Assembly: GCA_021811185.1 (NCBI GenBank)
Contig: JAJZPL010000009.1
Location: 1 to 64,000 of the forward strand
Direction: 5' to 3'
Source of the DNA: a bacterium
GTDB taxonomy: Bacteria; Elusimicrobiota; Elusimicrobia; Elusimicrobiales; UBA9959
DNA: 64,000 nucleotides
Shown here: piece by piece, positions 32,357 to 41,225 of the stretch
Layout: every line of letters begins with the position of its first letter
Numbering within the stretch: the first letter of the stretch is position 1
Program-made: the position numbers and the translations under genes
The notes under the pieces: generated by a model
Database searches by the model: none
Told to the model about the DNA's origin: nothing
Seen by the model: only the letters and a program-made list of their open reading frames with translations

Positions 32357-33850
32357 ATGCTTAAAACCTTGAAGACCGTGTTTACGCAGAGAACGCACGA
32401 GGGCACCACCGAAAGGCTGCTGCAGCTCTCGTTCAGCTACTTCGGAATCTATGTCCTAACCGGCTTCCTGGCCAAGTACTTCGACAAAGTGCTCGGCATG
32501 GACGGGACCCAGTACACTTTCTACAACACCATCGGCGGCATGCTCATCTGCAACGCCGTGGTCATAGCCTGGGGCTGGTACAGGTTCAAGTCCACCGACA
32601 CCGTAAAGGTGCTGGGCTTCAACATGCCCCGCGAGTTCTTCTACATCATCCCCTCCGGCATCTGCACAGGCATTGTGATCCCCACCACCACGCTGATGTA
32701 CACGCTGCCGATCTCGGTGATGGTCGCCATGATCATCATGCGCGCCAGCGTCATCATCATCAGCCGCTTTATCGACGAGGCCCAGATCCGCCAGGGCATC
32801 CTGAAGAAGAAGGTCTACTGGGAAGAGAACGTGGCCGTTATGATCGCGCTCGGCGCGGTGGCGCTGCAGCTGCTCAATTTCAAGGGCGCCATCGCCCTGG
32901 TGGAGCAGACCGGCAACTACGCCGCCTTCTTCGGCCAGCTGTTCGTGTTCGACAAGGGCAGTTTCGACTTCCTCGGCAACGCGGCCGCCATGACCATCCT
33001 GTCCTTCTACCTGGGCGCGTACACCATCCGCATTTACATAATGAATTACTACAAGAACACCCGCAAACCCGGCGCCGCTTACGACACCAAGGGCTTCTTC
33101 GCGGTGGAACAGATAGCTTCCACCATCTCGCTGGTGCTGGCAGGGTTCATCTTCTTCCAGCTGATCAACAGGCCCGCCGAGCTGCCCTTTACCCCCAACG
33201 CCGAGCCGGCCGCCATGGCCGCAGCCTCGCCCGAGCGCGAGGCCCTTGCCGCCTCCATGGCGAAGGCCGAGGCCCTGCTTACCACCGACACCTCAAAGTT
33301 CACCCCCGCCAACCGGGCCGGCGCCGAGGAGGCCCTGGCGGCCGCCTCCGCGCTGCTCAAGGACAAGAAGGCCTCCCCGGAAACCCTTAAAGCCGCCGCG
33401 GCGGCCGTAGACAAGCCCGTGCAGGAGGTTAAGAGAACCTTCGCCTACCAGTTCACGGACGCGGCCAGGAACCCGACCCCCAAGTGGCTGCTCGCCATCG
33501 GGGCCGGCCTGGTGTTCGGCTTCTCCGCCTTCTTCTCCGTGTTCCTGTTCATGTTCAAAGGCCGCACGGCCACCTTCGCGGGCCTGGTGAACCGCCTTAC
33601 CTCGCTGATAGCCGGCACCGCCGCCACGCTCTTCGTGTTCTGGTTCATCCCCGGGCAGAAGCCGCCCAAGGCCGAGGACTGGGCCGGCCTGGCGCTTATG
33701 TTCATAGCCATCTATTTCATAGGCAAGGCTGAAAAGAAACGCATGTGCGAACTGGCCAAGGCGCGCGAAGTGGAGCCCGAGCAGGGCGACGAAGCGTGCC
33801 CCGCGGCAGCAGGCGGCGCCGTGCCCGCGCCCGCCAAAGAACAGAATTAA
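32357..33850 (+). CDS. Polytopic membrane protein with Ala-rich soluble insert
   Basis: 497 residues with about nine or ten hydrophobic segments, in two blocks separated by a charged, Ala/Lys/Glu-rich helical insert (about 290-365, including TPANRAGAEEALAAASALLK). The first block loosely resembles DMT/EamA-type transporters, but no signature is decisive. AAGGA lies 5 nt before the ATG, and a TATAAT occurs at 32319-32324. The C-terminus is a soluble Ala/Pro/Glu tail. Function is not assigned. Confidence 0.7.
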   Translation: MLKTLKTVFTQRTHEGTTERLLQLSFSYFGIYVLTGFLAKYFDKVLGMDGTQYTFYNTIGGMLICNAVVIAWGWYRFKSTDTVKVLGFNMPREFFYIIPSGICTGIVIPTTTLMYTLPISVMVAMIIMRASVIIISRFIDEAQIRQGILKKKVYWEENVAVMIALGAVALQLLNFKGAIALVEQTGNYAAFFGQLFVFDKGSFDFLGNAAAMTILSFYLGAYTIRIYIMNYYKNTRKPGAAYDTKGFFAVEQIASTISLVLAGFIFFQLINRPAELPFTPNAEPAAMAAASPEREALAASMAKAEALLTTDTSKFTPANRAGAEEALAAASALLKDKKASPETLKAAAAAVDKPVQEVKRTFAYQFTDAARNPTPKWLLAIGAGLVFGFSAFFSVFLFMFKGRTATFAGLVNRLTSLIAGTAATLFVFWFIPGQKPPKAEDWAGLALMFIAIYFIGKAEKKRMCELAKAREVEPEQGDEACPAAAGGAVPAPAKEQN

Positions 33851-33880
33851 CCGTCGCCCGGCGGCCCGAGGCTGCGATCT

Positions 33881-34549
33881 ATGCGCGTACTGATAGCCGA
33901 GGACGAGAAGAAGATAGCCGAATTCATAAGGCGCGGGCTTAAGGAAGAGGGCTACGCGGCGGACCTGGCCCACACCGGCCCGGACGCGCTGCGCCTGGCC
34001 GAAGAGAACCCCTACGACCTGCTGCTGTTGGACGTGATGCTGCCAGGGCTGGACGGCTTAGCCGTCTGCGCTAAACTGCGCCAGGGCGGCTTTGCCGCGC
34101 CCATCCTGATGCTTACCGCCAAGGACCGCGTGGAGGACAAGGTAAAGGGCCTGGACTCCGGCGCCAACGACTACCTTACCAAGCCTTTCGCTTTCGAAGA
34201 GCTGCTGGCCAGGATCCGGGCGCTGCTGCGCGCCAGGCCCGCCGAAGCCTCCACGCGGCTTACCGCCGGGGACATAGCGCTGGACCTGGCCGCCCATAAG
34301 GCGAGCCTCGCCGGCAAAGAGCTGGACCTGAGCGCCAAGGAGTTCTCGCTCCTGGAATACCTGGTAAGGAACAAGGGCAGGATAGTCACCCGCACGATGA
34401 TCGCCGAGCACGTGTGGGATATAAATTTCGACACCGGCACCAACGTCATCGACGTCTACATCAACTACCTGCGCAACAAGCTGGAAAAGAAACCCGCAAA
34501 AAAAGTCATCCACACCGTGCGCGGCAAGGGCTACATCCTTAAAGATTAA
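33881..34549 (+). CDS. OmpR-family response regulator
   Basis: The 222-residue protein has an N-terminal receiver (IAEDEKK, acceptor Asp in LLLDVMLPGLDG, LTAKD, LTKPF) and a C-terminal winged-helix output domain (LDLSAKEFSLLEYLVRNKGR, TNVIDVYINYLRNKL, VRGKGYIL). It resembles the CusR/CopR branch. It is encoded 9 bp upstream of its cognate kinase. Confidence 0.94.
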   Translation: MRVLIAEDEKKIAEFIRRGLKEEGYAADLAHTGPDALRLAEENPYDLLLLDVMLPGLDGLAVCAKLRQGGFAAPILMLTAKDRVEDKVKGLDSGANDYLTKPFAFEELLARIRALLRARPAEASTRLTAGDIALDLAAHKASLAGKELDLSAKEFSLLEYLVRNKGRIVTRTMIAEHVWDINFDTGTNVIDVYINYLRNKLEKKPAKKVIHTVRGKGYILKD

Positions 34550-34558
34550 ACCCGGGCG

Positions 34559-36040
34559 ATGAAGAATCCACTCCTTTTTTTACAGCGCTTCAACTCCGTG
34601 AGGTTCCGGATAACGCTCTGGTACGCGGCGGCCCTGGCCGTTACGCTCACTCTCTTCAGCCTGCTGGTCTACAACAGCCTGGCCAAAAGCCTCGACGAGA
34701 ACATGGACCAGCTGCTGGCCTACCGCGCCGAGGGCGTGGCGGACGCGCTGGAGACCTACCTGGAAACGGAGCGCATAGAAGTAGGGCGCCATTCCGCCGC
34801 GGCCGCCAAGGGCGGCGCTTTCTATAAGATCGCGCCGGAGCTGGTACGCCTCCACACCGAAGACCCGAAGCAGACCTCCATAGCGCTCCGCATACTGGAC
34901 GCCGCCGGGAACGAACTGCAGAGCTCCTCGGGGTCTTCCGGCGCCCCCGAATTGCCCGGGCGCACTATTAAGGACGCGCTCAGGGGCAGCGCCGCCTACG
35001 ACACCATAAAGGTGGACGAGCAGGAAGGCACCGGCAGCACCTACCGCTCCTACGCCACCCCGGTTGCGGGCACCGCCGGCACCGCGTACATCGTGCAGGC
35101 CTACCGCTCCACCTATATAACCCAATTCGCGCTGAAGAACCTGCGCGTGATGATGGGGACGCTGGTGCCGCTGATAGTGCTGCTCACCGGGGCCTTCGGC
35201 ATGTTCTTCGCCAGCGTGGCGCTGCGCCCGGTGGCGGACATGGCCCGCACCATCCGCCAGATCACGGCGGAAAGCCTGAGCCTGCGCCTCAAGCCGCCCG
35301 CCACCCGCGACGAGACCCGCGAGCTGGCCGACCTGTTCAACGCCATGCTGGCCCGCCTGGAGGATTCTTTCCTTTCGGAGCGGCGCTTCATCCAGGACGT
35401 CTCGCACGAGCTCAAGACGCCGCTGACCATTTTGAAGGGCGAGCTGGAAGTCGCGCTCAAGAAAGCCCGCACCACCGGCGAATACGCCGCCATCCTGCAG
35501 AGCAACCTGGAGGAGACCGAGAAGATGTCCAAGATCGTGGGCGACCTGCTGACGCTGGCGCGGTTCGACAACCGCGAGGTGCGCCTGGAACACGCGCGCG
35601 TGGACCTGGGCGAACTGCTGAAAAGGACGGCGGAGAGCCTGGCGGGCGTTGCGCAGAAAGCTGGCGTAGCGGTGGAGCTTTCCCCCGCCGGCGGCGTGGA
35701 AGCGGACGGCGACGCCGGCCAGCTGGGCAGGCTGTTCCTGAACCTGCTGGACAACGCCGTAAAGTACAGCCCGGCCGGCGGCAGGGTGTGCGTAAGCGTT
35801 TACCTGGAAGGCGCCAGGCCCGCGGTGAAGATCTCCGACACCGGCGCGGGCATTCCCGCGGCGGACCTGCCGCATATCTTCAAACGGTTCTACCGGGCCG
35901 ACGCGGCGCGGAGTTCCGGCGGTTTCGGCCTGGGCCTGGCCATCGCCAAGTCCATAGCGGAAGCGCACGGCGCCGAAATAAAGGCGGAGAGCGCCCCCGG
36001 GCGCGGCTCCGCCTTCACGGTGATCTTTCCTAAAACTTAA
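34559..36040 (+). CDS. Membrane sensor histidine kinase (HAMP-HisKA-HATPase)
   Basis: 493 residues. Membrane segments at about 25-45 and 195-220 flank a periplasmic sensor of about 150 residues. Next come a HAMP domain, HisKA with His in QDVSHELKTPLTIL (about residue 285) and HATPase (NLLDNAVKYSPAGG, DTGAGIP, GGFGLGLAI). This is the usual partner architecture for CusR-like regulators. The stimulus is unknown; the periplasmic domain lacks obvious metal-binding clusters. Confidence 0.93.
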   Translation: MKNPLLFLQRFNSVRFRITLWYAAALAVTLTLFSLLVYNSLAKSLDENMDQLLAYRAEGVADALETYLETERIEVGRHSAAAAKGGAFYKIAPELVRLHTEDPKQTSIALRILDAAGNELQSSSGSSGAPELPGRTIKDALRGSAAYDTIKVDEQEGTGSTYRSYATPVAGTAGTAYIVQAYRSTYITQFALKNLRVMMGTLVPLIVLLTGAFGMFFASVALRPVADMARTIRQITAESLSLRLKPPATRDETRELADLFNAMLARLEDSFLSERRFIQDVSHELKTPLTILKGELEVALKKARTTGEYAAILQSNLEETEKMSKIVGDLLTLARFDNREVRLEHARVDLGELLKRTAESLAGVAQKAGVAVELSPAGGVEADGDAGQLGRLFLNLLDNAVKYSPAGGRVCVSVYLEGARPAVKISDTGAGIPAADLPHIFKRFYRADAARSSGGFGLGLAIAKSIAEAHGAEIKAESAPGRGSAFTVIFPKT

Positions 36041-36041
36041 G

Positions 36042-37418
36042 TTATTTCCAGAGCGGCACGCCGTCCTCTTCAAGCCGCTGCGCCTTCAGCTGCCATTTTT
36101 TTGCTGGGTCCTGCTGTTTCCAGCCTACCACGAAGCCGCCGTCCTGGTCCGCCACTATCTGCGGCAGGATATGGTCCGCCCCCGGGTTGACCACCGCCAC
36201 GCCGGCCTCGTCCCAGAGCATGTCCCCGTCCGGGTCGAACCGCTGCGCGAAGATGTTCAGCGTCCCGTCCCTGGCCTCGTTCCACACCACCACGCAGCCG
36301 CCCTCGCCGTCCGAAACGATGGAAGGCATGGACTGCCTGTTCTCCGATTCGCACACGGTCAGCCCGCCGGGGCCCCACATGGGGGTGCCGTCGCGGTCCA
36401 TCCGCTGCACTTTGAGTTCCCAGCGGGAACCCATGTTGTCGTCTATCCAGGCGCAGTAGAAGCTGCCGCCGCCGTCGGGGGTGACCACCGGGTTCCAGCT
36501 GTTGCCCTGGCTCACGTCAACGGGAATGCCGCCCGTGTCCCACAGCACGGCGCCCACAGAGCTTATATGCTGCGCGTAAAGGTCCGTGCTGCCGTTGCGG
36601 CCGTCTTCCCACACCACGAAGGCGCCGCCCAGGCCGTCGTCGGCCAGTTGGGCGTTGGCTTTGTAGCTGATGGCGTCGCTGGCCTGCACGTCGTCGGGCC
36701 AGGAGGCGCCGTCGGCGTTGAACCTGCGCACCACGATGCCTTTATCGCCGTTATGCAGGTGGCGGAAAGCCGCCAGCACGCCGCCGGCGCCGGAGGGGGC
36801 CAGCACGGGGTCCAGGTACCGTTCGTTCCCGTCCCTGTCCCCCAGGACATTAGTCCAGCGCAGCCCGGAGGTCCCTATTTCCGCCACGCCCACGTAAGTG
36901 GTCTTAACGGCGGGGTCGTAATCTTCCCAGGCAAGCGCGGCGGAGTCTCCTTCGGCGGCTATCATAACGTTCTTGTCCCGGTTCACTTTGGAGATGCCGT
37001 GGACCCGGGCTTTCATGGGTAGCTGGTCGCCGTCGGCGTCCAGGACGGCGGCGTTAAGGCTGAAGGAGCCCAGCAGGTATTCGTCCCAGGAAGCGAACAC
37101 GTTGGCGGAGGAAACGGCCACCCTGGCCTCGAACTGCAGGGGCCGGCGGGTTTCGGCGGCCGCGGGCGAAGCCTTCCAGAGTTCCCGGCCGGTCTCGTCC
37201 ACGGCGGTTATATGGACCGCGGAGCTGGTGCTCCCGGTGATCGAGGTCCACGCGAAGATGGACCGCCCGGTGCCGGGCTCGTACTCCACGTCGAAAGCCG
37301 GTTCGTCCCTAAGCCCGTCCGCCACCAGCAGCCCCCGGTTCACCGGCGCTTTCTCTATAAGCCCATGGAAGCACCCGCTCAGCAGCAGCGCCGCCCCCGC
37401 CAGAATAAATTTTCTCAT
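36042..37418 (-). CDS. Lipoprotein with repeated beta-propeller-like blades
   Basis: 458 residues with a lipobox (LLLSGC). The mature part contains repeated units of about 50 residues of the type GGAFVVWEDGRNGSTDLYAQ, then a short loop ending LWDTGG. Related copies include GCVVVWNEARDGTLNIFAQR and GFVVGWKQQDPAKKWQLKAQ. The repeats suggest a beta-propeller at the cell surface. Asp-rich loops may bind metal. The ATG at 37418 is chosen because the lipoprotein signal starts there. It converges on the kinase gene, with one base between their stops. Confidence 0.8.
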   Translation of the reverse strand: MRKFILAGAALLLSGCFHGLIEKAPVNRGLLVADGLRDEPAFDVEYEPGTGRSIFAWTSITGSTSSAVHITAVDETGRELWKASPAAAETRRPLQFEARVAVSSANVFASWDEYLLGSFSLNAAVLDADGDQLPMKARVHGISKVNRDKNVMIAAEGDSAALAWEDYDPAVKTTYVGVAEIGTSGLRWTNVLGDRDGNERYLDPVLAPSGAGGVLAAFRHLHNGDKGIVVRRFNADGASWPDDVQASDAISYKANAQLADDGLGGAFVVWEDGRNGSTDLYAQHISSVGAVLWDTGGIPVDVSQGNSWNPVVTPDGGGSFYCAWIDDNMGSRWELKVQRMDRDGTPMWGPGGLTVCESENRQSMPSIVSDGEGGCVVVWNEARDGTLNIFAQRFDPDGDMLWDEAGVAVVNPGADHILPQIVADQDGGFVVGWKQQDPAKKWQLKAQRLEEDGVPLWK

Positions 37419-37606
37419 GCCGTCTCCGTCCCTTATCCTGTTTCTACGCATATAATACAATACTTCCCTTTCCTCTTCACGTCCGGGCAGCGGAGCTTTC
37501 GGAAGATTAAAATCTTTTAATGTTGTTTTAAGGCTAGTTTAATGGGGGCAGTGCTAGACTATGGGTATAGAAGTTGCCAGTCAATATCGCCAGAGGAGAC
37601 ACTAAA

Positions 37607-38014
37607 ATGAAAAAGTACATACTCGCAGCCGTAACTCTCGCCGCTTTCACCGGAATGAGCTTCGCCCAGAACGCCCCCGCTGCCGCCCCCGCGGCCGCCC
37701 CGGCCAAGGTGGAGAAGCCCGTTGCCAAGAAGCACGAGATGAAGAAAGCCGAGATCACCATGGGTGTGATCACCGCCGTCGACGCAGCCGCCAAGACGAT
37801 CACCGTAAAGAACAACAAAGGCGTGGAGAAGCAGTTCACGCTCGAGTCCGTCGGCACCCTTGCCCAGGGCGTTAAAGTGAAAGTCGCCGTAAAAGACGGC
37901 AAGACCACCGTTAAAGAGATAAAAGAGCACAAGGGCAAGCACGAAACCAAGAAGCACGAGAAGAAAGCCGAGGCCCCCAAAGCCGAAGCCGCTCCTGCCG
38001 CCGCCACCAAATAA
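37607..38014 (+). CDS. Small Lys-rich secreted protein with OB-like core
   Basis: 135 residues with a signal peptide ending SFA-Q. A short beta-rich core (about 55-105: MGVITAVDAAAKTITVKNNK, GVKVKVAVKDGKTTVKEI) lies between Ala/Pro/Lys-rich flanks. The C-terminal 30 residues alternate Lys, His and Glu. The core resembles small RNA- or metal-binding beta domains of DUF5666 type, tentatively. AGAGGAGAC precedes the ATG at 37607, and a strong terminator follows. Confidence 0.75.
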   Translation: MKKYILAAVTLAAFTGMSFAQNAPAAAPAAAPAKVEKPVAKKHEMKKAEITMGVITAVDAAAKTITVKNNKGVEKQFTLESVGTLAQGVKVKVAVKDGKTTVKEIKEHKGKHETKKHEKKAEAPKAEAAPAAATK

Positions 38015-38035
38015 TAGCAGCAGGCATAACAAATA

Positions 38036-38061
38036 AACCGCCCGGGACAGCCCGGGCGGTT
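38036..38061 (+). terminator. Rho-independent terminator
   Basis: AACCGCCCGGG-ACAG-CCCGGGCGGTT, an 11-bp stem followed by TTCTTTT. It ends the Lys-rich protein gene. Confidence 0.88.
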
Positions 38062-38097
38062 TTCTTTTCCCCTCCCGTACTCCGCGTCATAAAAAAA

Positions 38098-38119
38098 GGG
38101 CCGGCAGTTAAGCCGGCCC
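38098..38119 (-). terminator. Rho-independent terminator of clostripain-like gene 1
   Basis: GGGCCGGC-AGTTAA-GCCGGCCC, followed on the minus strand by TTTTTTT. Confidence 0.85.
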
Positions 38120-38139
38120 CCTTTTAAGCCCTTTATTCC

Positions 38140-39459
38140 TCAGGGCTGGTTCATCCAGAGAGCGAACTCGTCCCACTGGGAGGCCTTGGCCCACTGGAGG
38201 TCGGTGTAGCCGGCTCCCAAGGCGGCCTTGGGGAAGTAGGCCGCTATGCCCTTGGAGAGGGTGTATTCCTTGGCTTCGCTCCAGTAGCTGGCTTTCGCGT
38301 CGCGGGAGCGGCTGAGCAGCACAAGGTCCTTGGTGATGAAGGTCAGCAGGGCCTGGCCCTTCGCCTTAACGTCCGCGCTCTTGGTGCCCTCGACCACGCG
38401 GCGGACGAAGTCGCCCAAATCGCGGTTCTCGTCGTAAGCGTAGTTGATCGTGGCGTCGCGGGAAGTTTTGGCCAGCTCCTTCTCACCGGCGGCCATCACG
38501 GCGGCGCCGAAGGCGTCGGTAAGGGCCGGCAGCCGGCCCATAGAGGAGGCCTTCACCAGGCTCTGGGTGTAGCCGCCGTCGATAGAGTCGTAGTGGTTGC
38601 CGTAGCCGTTCACCGCGGCTTTGCCCACTTCCATCGCGGACATAGCGGGGTTGGCCACCACGGGGCCCAGGAACAGGTCGTAGGTGTAGCCGTCGCCGGG
38701 CTCGGTCTCTTCGGAGGCCACGATGTAGTCCACGCTGTCCTTGAATTCATAGTTCACTTCGGCCATCTGCATCAGGCAGGCGTCGGTGCCGATCACGTCG
38801 GTCTTGCCCAGGGCTTTCATGATCTGGCCCATCTGGGGGGTGTTGATGTGGTTGCCGCTCTGCTCGTCATAGGAGATGCCCTTGGTGATGATGCGCTTGC
38901 CGTCCTTGGTCCAGCCGGCGCCGTGGTTCCACAAGATCAGCATGTAATGTTTGGCAGGGTAGGCTTTTTTGGCCCATTTGGCGAAATCTATCACGCTCTG
39001 GTAGGACCCCATGTCCACCTCGCCCAGGTCAGCCAGGACCGGGGAATTGACCTTTTCGGTATCAGTGTCCTTGGCTATGAGGTAGCGGCGCACGCCTTTC
39101 CAGTCGCCGTCGCTTTCGTCGTAACCGTCTATGCGGCCGGCTTCCACCACGATATTGACCTTTTCGGTGGAGCCGATCTTCTCCATCTCGTTCATGTCCT
39201 TAAGGAGGTAGGGCTCCAGGTCGTTCTTGCCGTTCCCGAAAACCATGATGGTCCATTCGGCGGGGTCGAAAGTGTTGTGCAGCCAGCTGGCCAGGTTCTT
39301 GTCCTGGCTGACTTCCGGAGCTGCGTCCATGCCGGCGAGCTGTTCCTTGATGTTCAGCCCTCCGCCAACGCCGTCGAAATCCACCGTAGAGCCCTGGGCC
39401 GAGGCAACCGAGGCGAACAACGAAACGGCCATAACGGAAAGGTATATCTTGCGTATCAT
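38140..39459 (-). CDS. Secreted clostripain-family (C11) cysteine peptidase, paralog 1
   Basis: 439 residues with a signal peptide (to ASA-Q). The C11 catalytic residues are present: His in ILWNHGAGW (about 177) and Cys in GTDACLMQMAEV (about 228). EWTIMVFGNGKNDLEPY marks the first strand of the caspase-like fold. Clostripains cleave after basic residues and many are self-activated; the specificity here is unknown. The ATG at 39459 follows GGAGG. It is about half identical by eye to the gene at 39680, so the two arose by tandem duplication. Confidence 0.92.
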   Translation of the reverse strand: MIRKIYLSVMAVSLFASVASAQGSTVDFDGVGGGLNIKEQLAGMDAAPEVSQDKNLASWLHNTFDPAEWTIMVFGNGKNDLEPYLLKDMNEMEKIGSTEKVNIVVEAGRIDGYDESDGDWKGVRRYLIAKDTDTEKVNSPVLADLGEVDMGSYQSVIDFAKWAKKAYPAKHYMLILWNHGAGWTKDGKRIITKGISYDEQSGNHINTPQMGQIMKALGKTDVIGTDACLMQMAEVNYEFKDSVDYIVASEETEPGDGYTYDLFLGPVVANPAMSAMEVGKAAVNGYGNHYDSIDGGYTQSLVKASSMGRLPALTDAFGAAVMAAGEKELAKTSRDATINYAYDENRDLGDFVRRVVEGTKSADVKAKGQALLTFITKDLVLLSRSRDAKASYWSEAKEYTLSKGIAAYFPKAALGAGYTDLQWAKASQWDEFALWMNQP

Positions 39460-39498
39460 GGAGACCTCCGTGCTTTTTTCGAAGAAGTTCATACCAAT

Positions 39499-39527
39499 AG
39501 TTTAACCCTATCCCCGCTTTTCCACAA
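39499..39527 (-). promoter_or_regulatory. Promoter of clostripain-like gene 1
   Basis: On the minus strand, TTGTGG (39527-39522), a 17-bp spacer and TAAACT (39504-39499). The leader would be about 33 nt. Confidence 0.45.
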
Positions 39528-39570
39528 GGGACCCGGGACCCGCCCAATACTGGGCCCAAGGGCCCAGACA

Positions 39571-39627
39571 AAAATAATGGGGACAGGCTACTTTATTAAA
39601 AATAAAGTAGCCTGTCCCCATTATTTT
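39571..39627. repeat. Perfect 27-bp inverted repeat with 3-nt loop
   Basis: Arms of 27 bp (AATAATGGGGACAGGCTACT and complement, with flanking A/T) pair perfectly around AAA. The motif GGGGACAGGCTACTTTA resembles REP/REPIN-type sequences linked to TnpA-REP transposases elsewhere (recollection, not verified). It lies between the two clostripain genes. Confidence 0.85.
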
Positions 39628-39634
39628 AAAAAAG

Positions 39635-39660
39635 AAGGGCCGGCGGTTAAGCCGGCCCTT
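39635..39660 (-). terminator. Rho-independent terminator of clostripain-like gene 2
   Basis: AAGGGCCGGC-GGTTAA-GCCGGCCCTT, followed on the minus strand by CTTTTTTAAAA. The core matches the terminator of the sister gene at 38098, as expected of a tandem duplication. Confidence 0.85.
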
Positions 39661-39679
39661 CCGTCAGCGTGGTTAACGC

Positions 39680-40936
39680 TTATTTCGCCGAGTACCAGGC
39701 GATGAACTCGTCCCACTGGGTCGCGTTGGCCCAAGCCAGAGCGTTGTAGGCGGAGTTGGTGTAGTTAGGCATATAGATCGCCAGGCCGTGCGAGTTCGCG
39801 TAGTTAGCGTTCGCGCGGTTGAGAAGCACCAGGTCGCCGGTCAGGTAGGTCTGCAGGGCCTTCGCGGTGGCCTTCACGTTCGCGTCCTTGGAGGAAGCGG
39901 CGTAGAGGCTCAGGAAGTGCCACAGGTCCTTGTTCTCGGCGTAGGCATAAGCCTGCGCGCTGCTCATGGCGCTCTTGATCAGGGCTTTTTCGTTGGCGGC
40001 CATGGCGGCTTTAACGAAGGCGTTGACCGGGGCCACGAGGCCGTTGAGCTTGGCGGAATCGACAAGGCTCTGGGTGTGGTCCTGGGTGCCGTAATGGTCG
40101 GCATAGGCGTTCACGGCCAGTTTGCCGAGTTCCATGGCGCTCATGGTGGGCTTCTTCACGAGGGGTCCGAGCAGCAGGTCGTAGGTGTAGCCGTCGCCGG
40201 GTTCGGTCTCTTCGGAACCGACTATGTAGTTAACGTAGTCTTTGATCTCGTAGTCGACTTCGGGCATCTGCATCAGGCAGGCGTCGGAGCCATACACGTC
40301 GATCTTGCCGATAGCCTTCATCATCAGGCCCATCTGGGGAGTGTTGATGTGGTTGCCGGTCTCGTCGTCGTAGGAGATACCCTTGGTAACTTCGGGGCTG
40401 CGGGATTTGATCCAGCCGGCGCCGTGGTTCCACACGACAAGCATATAATGCTTGGCGGGGTAGTTGGTCTGGGCCCATTTCACGAAGGCCACTACGTTCT
40501 TGTAGTCGCCCATGTCGGACTTGCCCAAGTTCTGGAGGATGGGGGAGGTGACCTTGTTGGTGTCGGCGTCCTTCTTAATAAGGAAGCGGGCCGTGCCGGT
40601 CCAGGGAAGCGTGCCGTAGCCGGCGATCAGGCCGGTCTCGGTGACCACGTTCACTTTATCGGTGGAGCCGATCTTCTCCATCTCGTTCATATCTTTGAGG
40701 GCGTACGGCTCAAGGTTGTTTTTGCCGTTCACGTAGACCATGATGGTCCATTCTTTGTCAACCTTGCTGGAAACGGCCTTATCTTCAACGATAACGGCCG
40801 AGGGCACGTTAAGGTCGAGGTTGGCTATTTCATCCTGCAGGTTGGTGTTGTTGATGGTGTCGAAGCTGACGGCAGCGGACACCAGGGTGGATACTGACGC
40901 GATTATCGCGAGGGATGCGGCTATCTTCCTTAACAT
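39680..40936 (-). CDS. Secreted clostripain-family (C11) cysteine peptidase, paralog 2
   Basis: 418 residues with a signal peptide (MLRKIAASLAIIASVSTLVS). Catalytic His lies in VVWNHGAGW (about 169) and Cys in GSDACLMQMPEV (about 220). EWTIMVYVNGKNNLEPYALK and EETEPGDGYTYDLLLGP match paralog 1 closely. The ATG at 40936 is set by GGAGGAAGTA upstream. Codons are well adapted, and a strong promoter lies 80 bp upstream, so it may be highly expressed. Confidence 0.92.
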   Translation of the reverse strand: MLRKIAASLAIIASVSTLVSAAVSFDTINNTNLQDEIANLDLNVPSAVIVEDKAVSSKVDKEWTIMVYVNGKNNLEPYALKDMNEMEKIGSTDKVNVVTETGLIAGYGTLPWTGTARFLIKKDADTNKVTSPILQNLGKSDMGDYKNVVAFVKWAQTNYPAKHYMLVVWNHGAGWIKSRSPEVTKGISYDDETGNHINTPQMGLMMKAIGKIDVYGSDACLMQMPEVDYEIKDYVNYIVGSEETEPGDGYTYDLLLGPLVKKPTMSAMELGKLAVNAYADHYGTQDHTQSLVDSAKLNGLVAPVNAFVKAAMAANEKALIKSAMSSAQAYAYAENKDLWHFLSLYAASSKDANVKATAKALQTYLTGDLVLLNRANANYANSHGLAIYMPNYTNSAYNALAWANATQWDEFIAWYSAK

Positions 40937-41017
40937 TACTTCCTCCCGTACTGCGGTTTGGTCTGGCGCCTGGTCTGGAGGCGCTATGCTCACTTTTATA
41001 GTTTAAGCACTTACCTG

Positions 41018-41047
41018 ATTATAATCAAGAACAAAGGACCTAGTCAA
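41018..41047 (-). promoter_or_regulatory. Promoter of clostripain-like gene 2
   Basis: On the minus strand, TTGACT (41047-41042), an 18-bp spacer and TATAAT (41023-41018). The leader would be about 75 nt. The rest of 41048-41225 shows a TGGGCCCTAAGGCCCA hairpin at about 41079 and no gene. Confidence 0.7.
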
Positions 41048-41225
41048 GTACTAGTCTTTGTGCCTATTGCTTTTTGGGCCCTAAGGCCCATGGACTTGTC
41101 AAGGCTTCATTGGAGAAAGGCACAAAAAAAGATCGCCACATACAGAACTATTTTTTTACCACGCCCGCGCCGCGGCGCGCCTAAAGGCCCAAAGAGTGGG
41201 CACTATGGGGCAAACGCGCCGGCGC

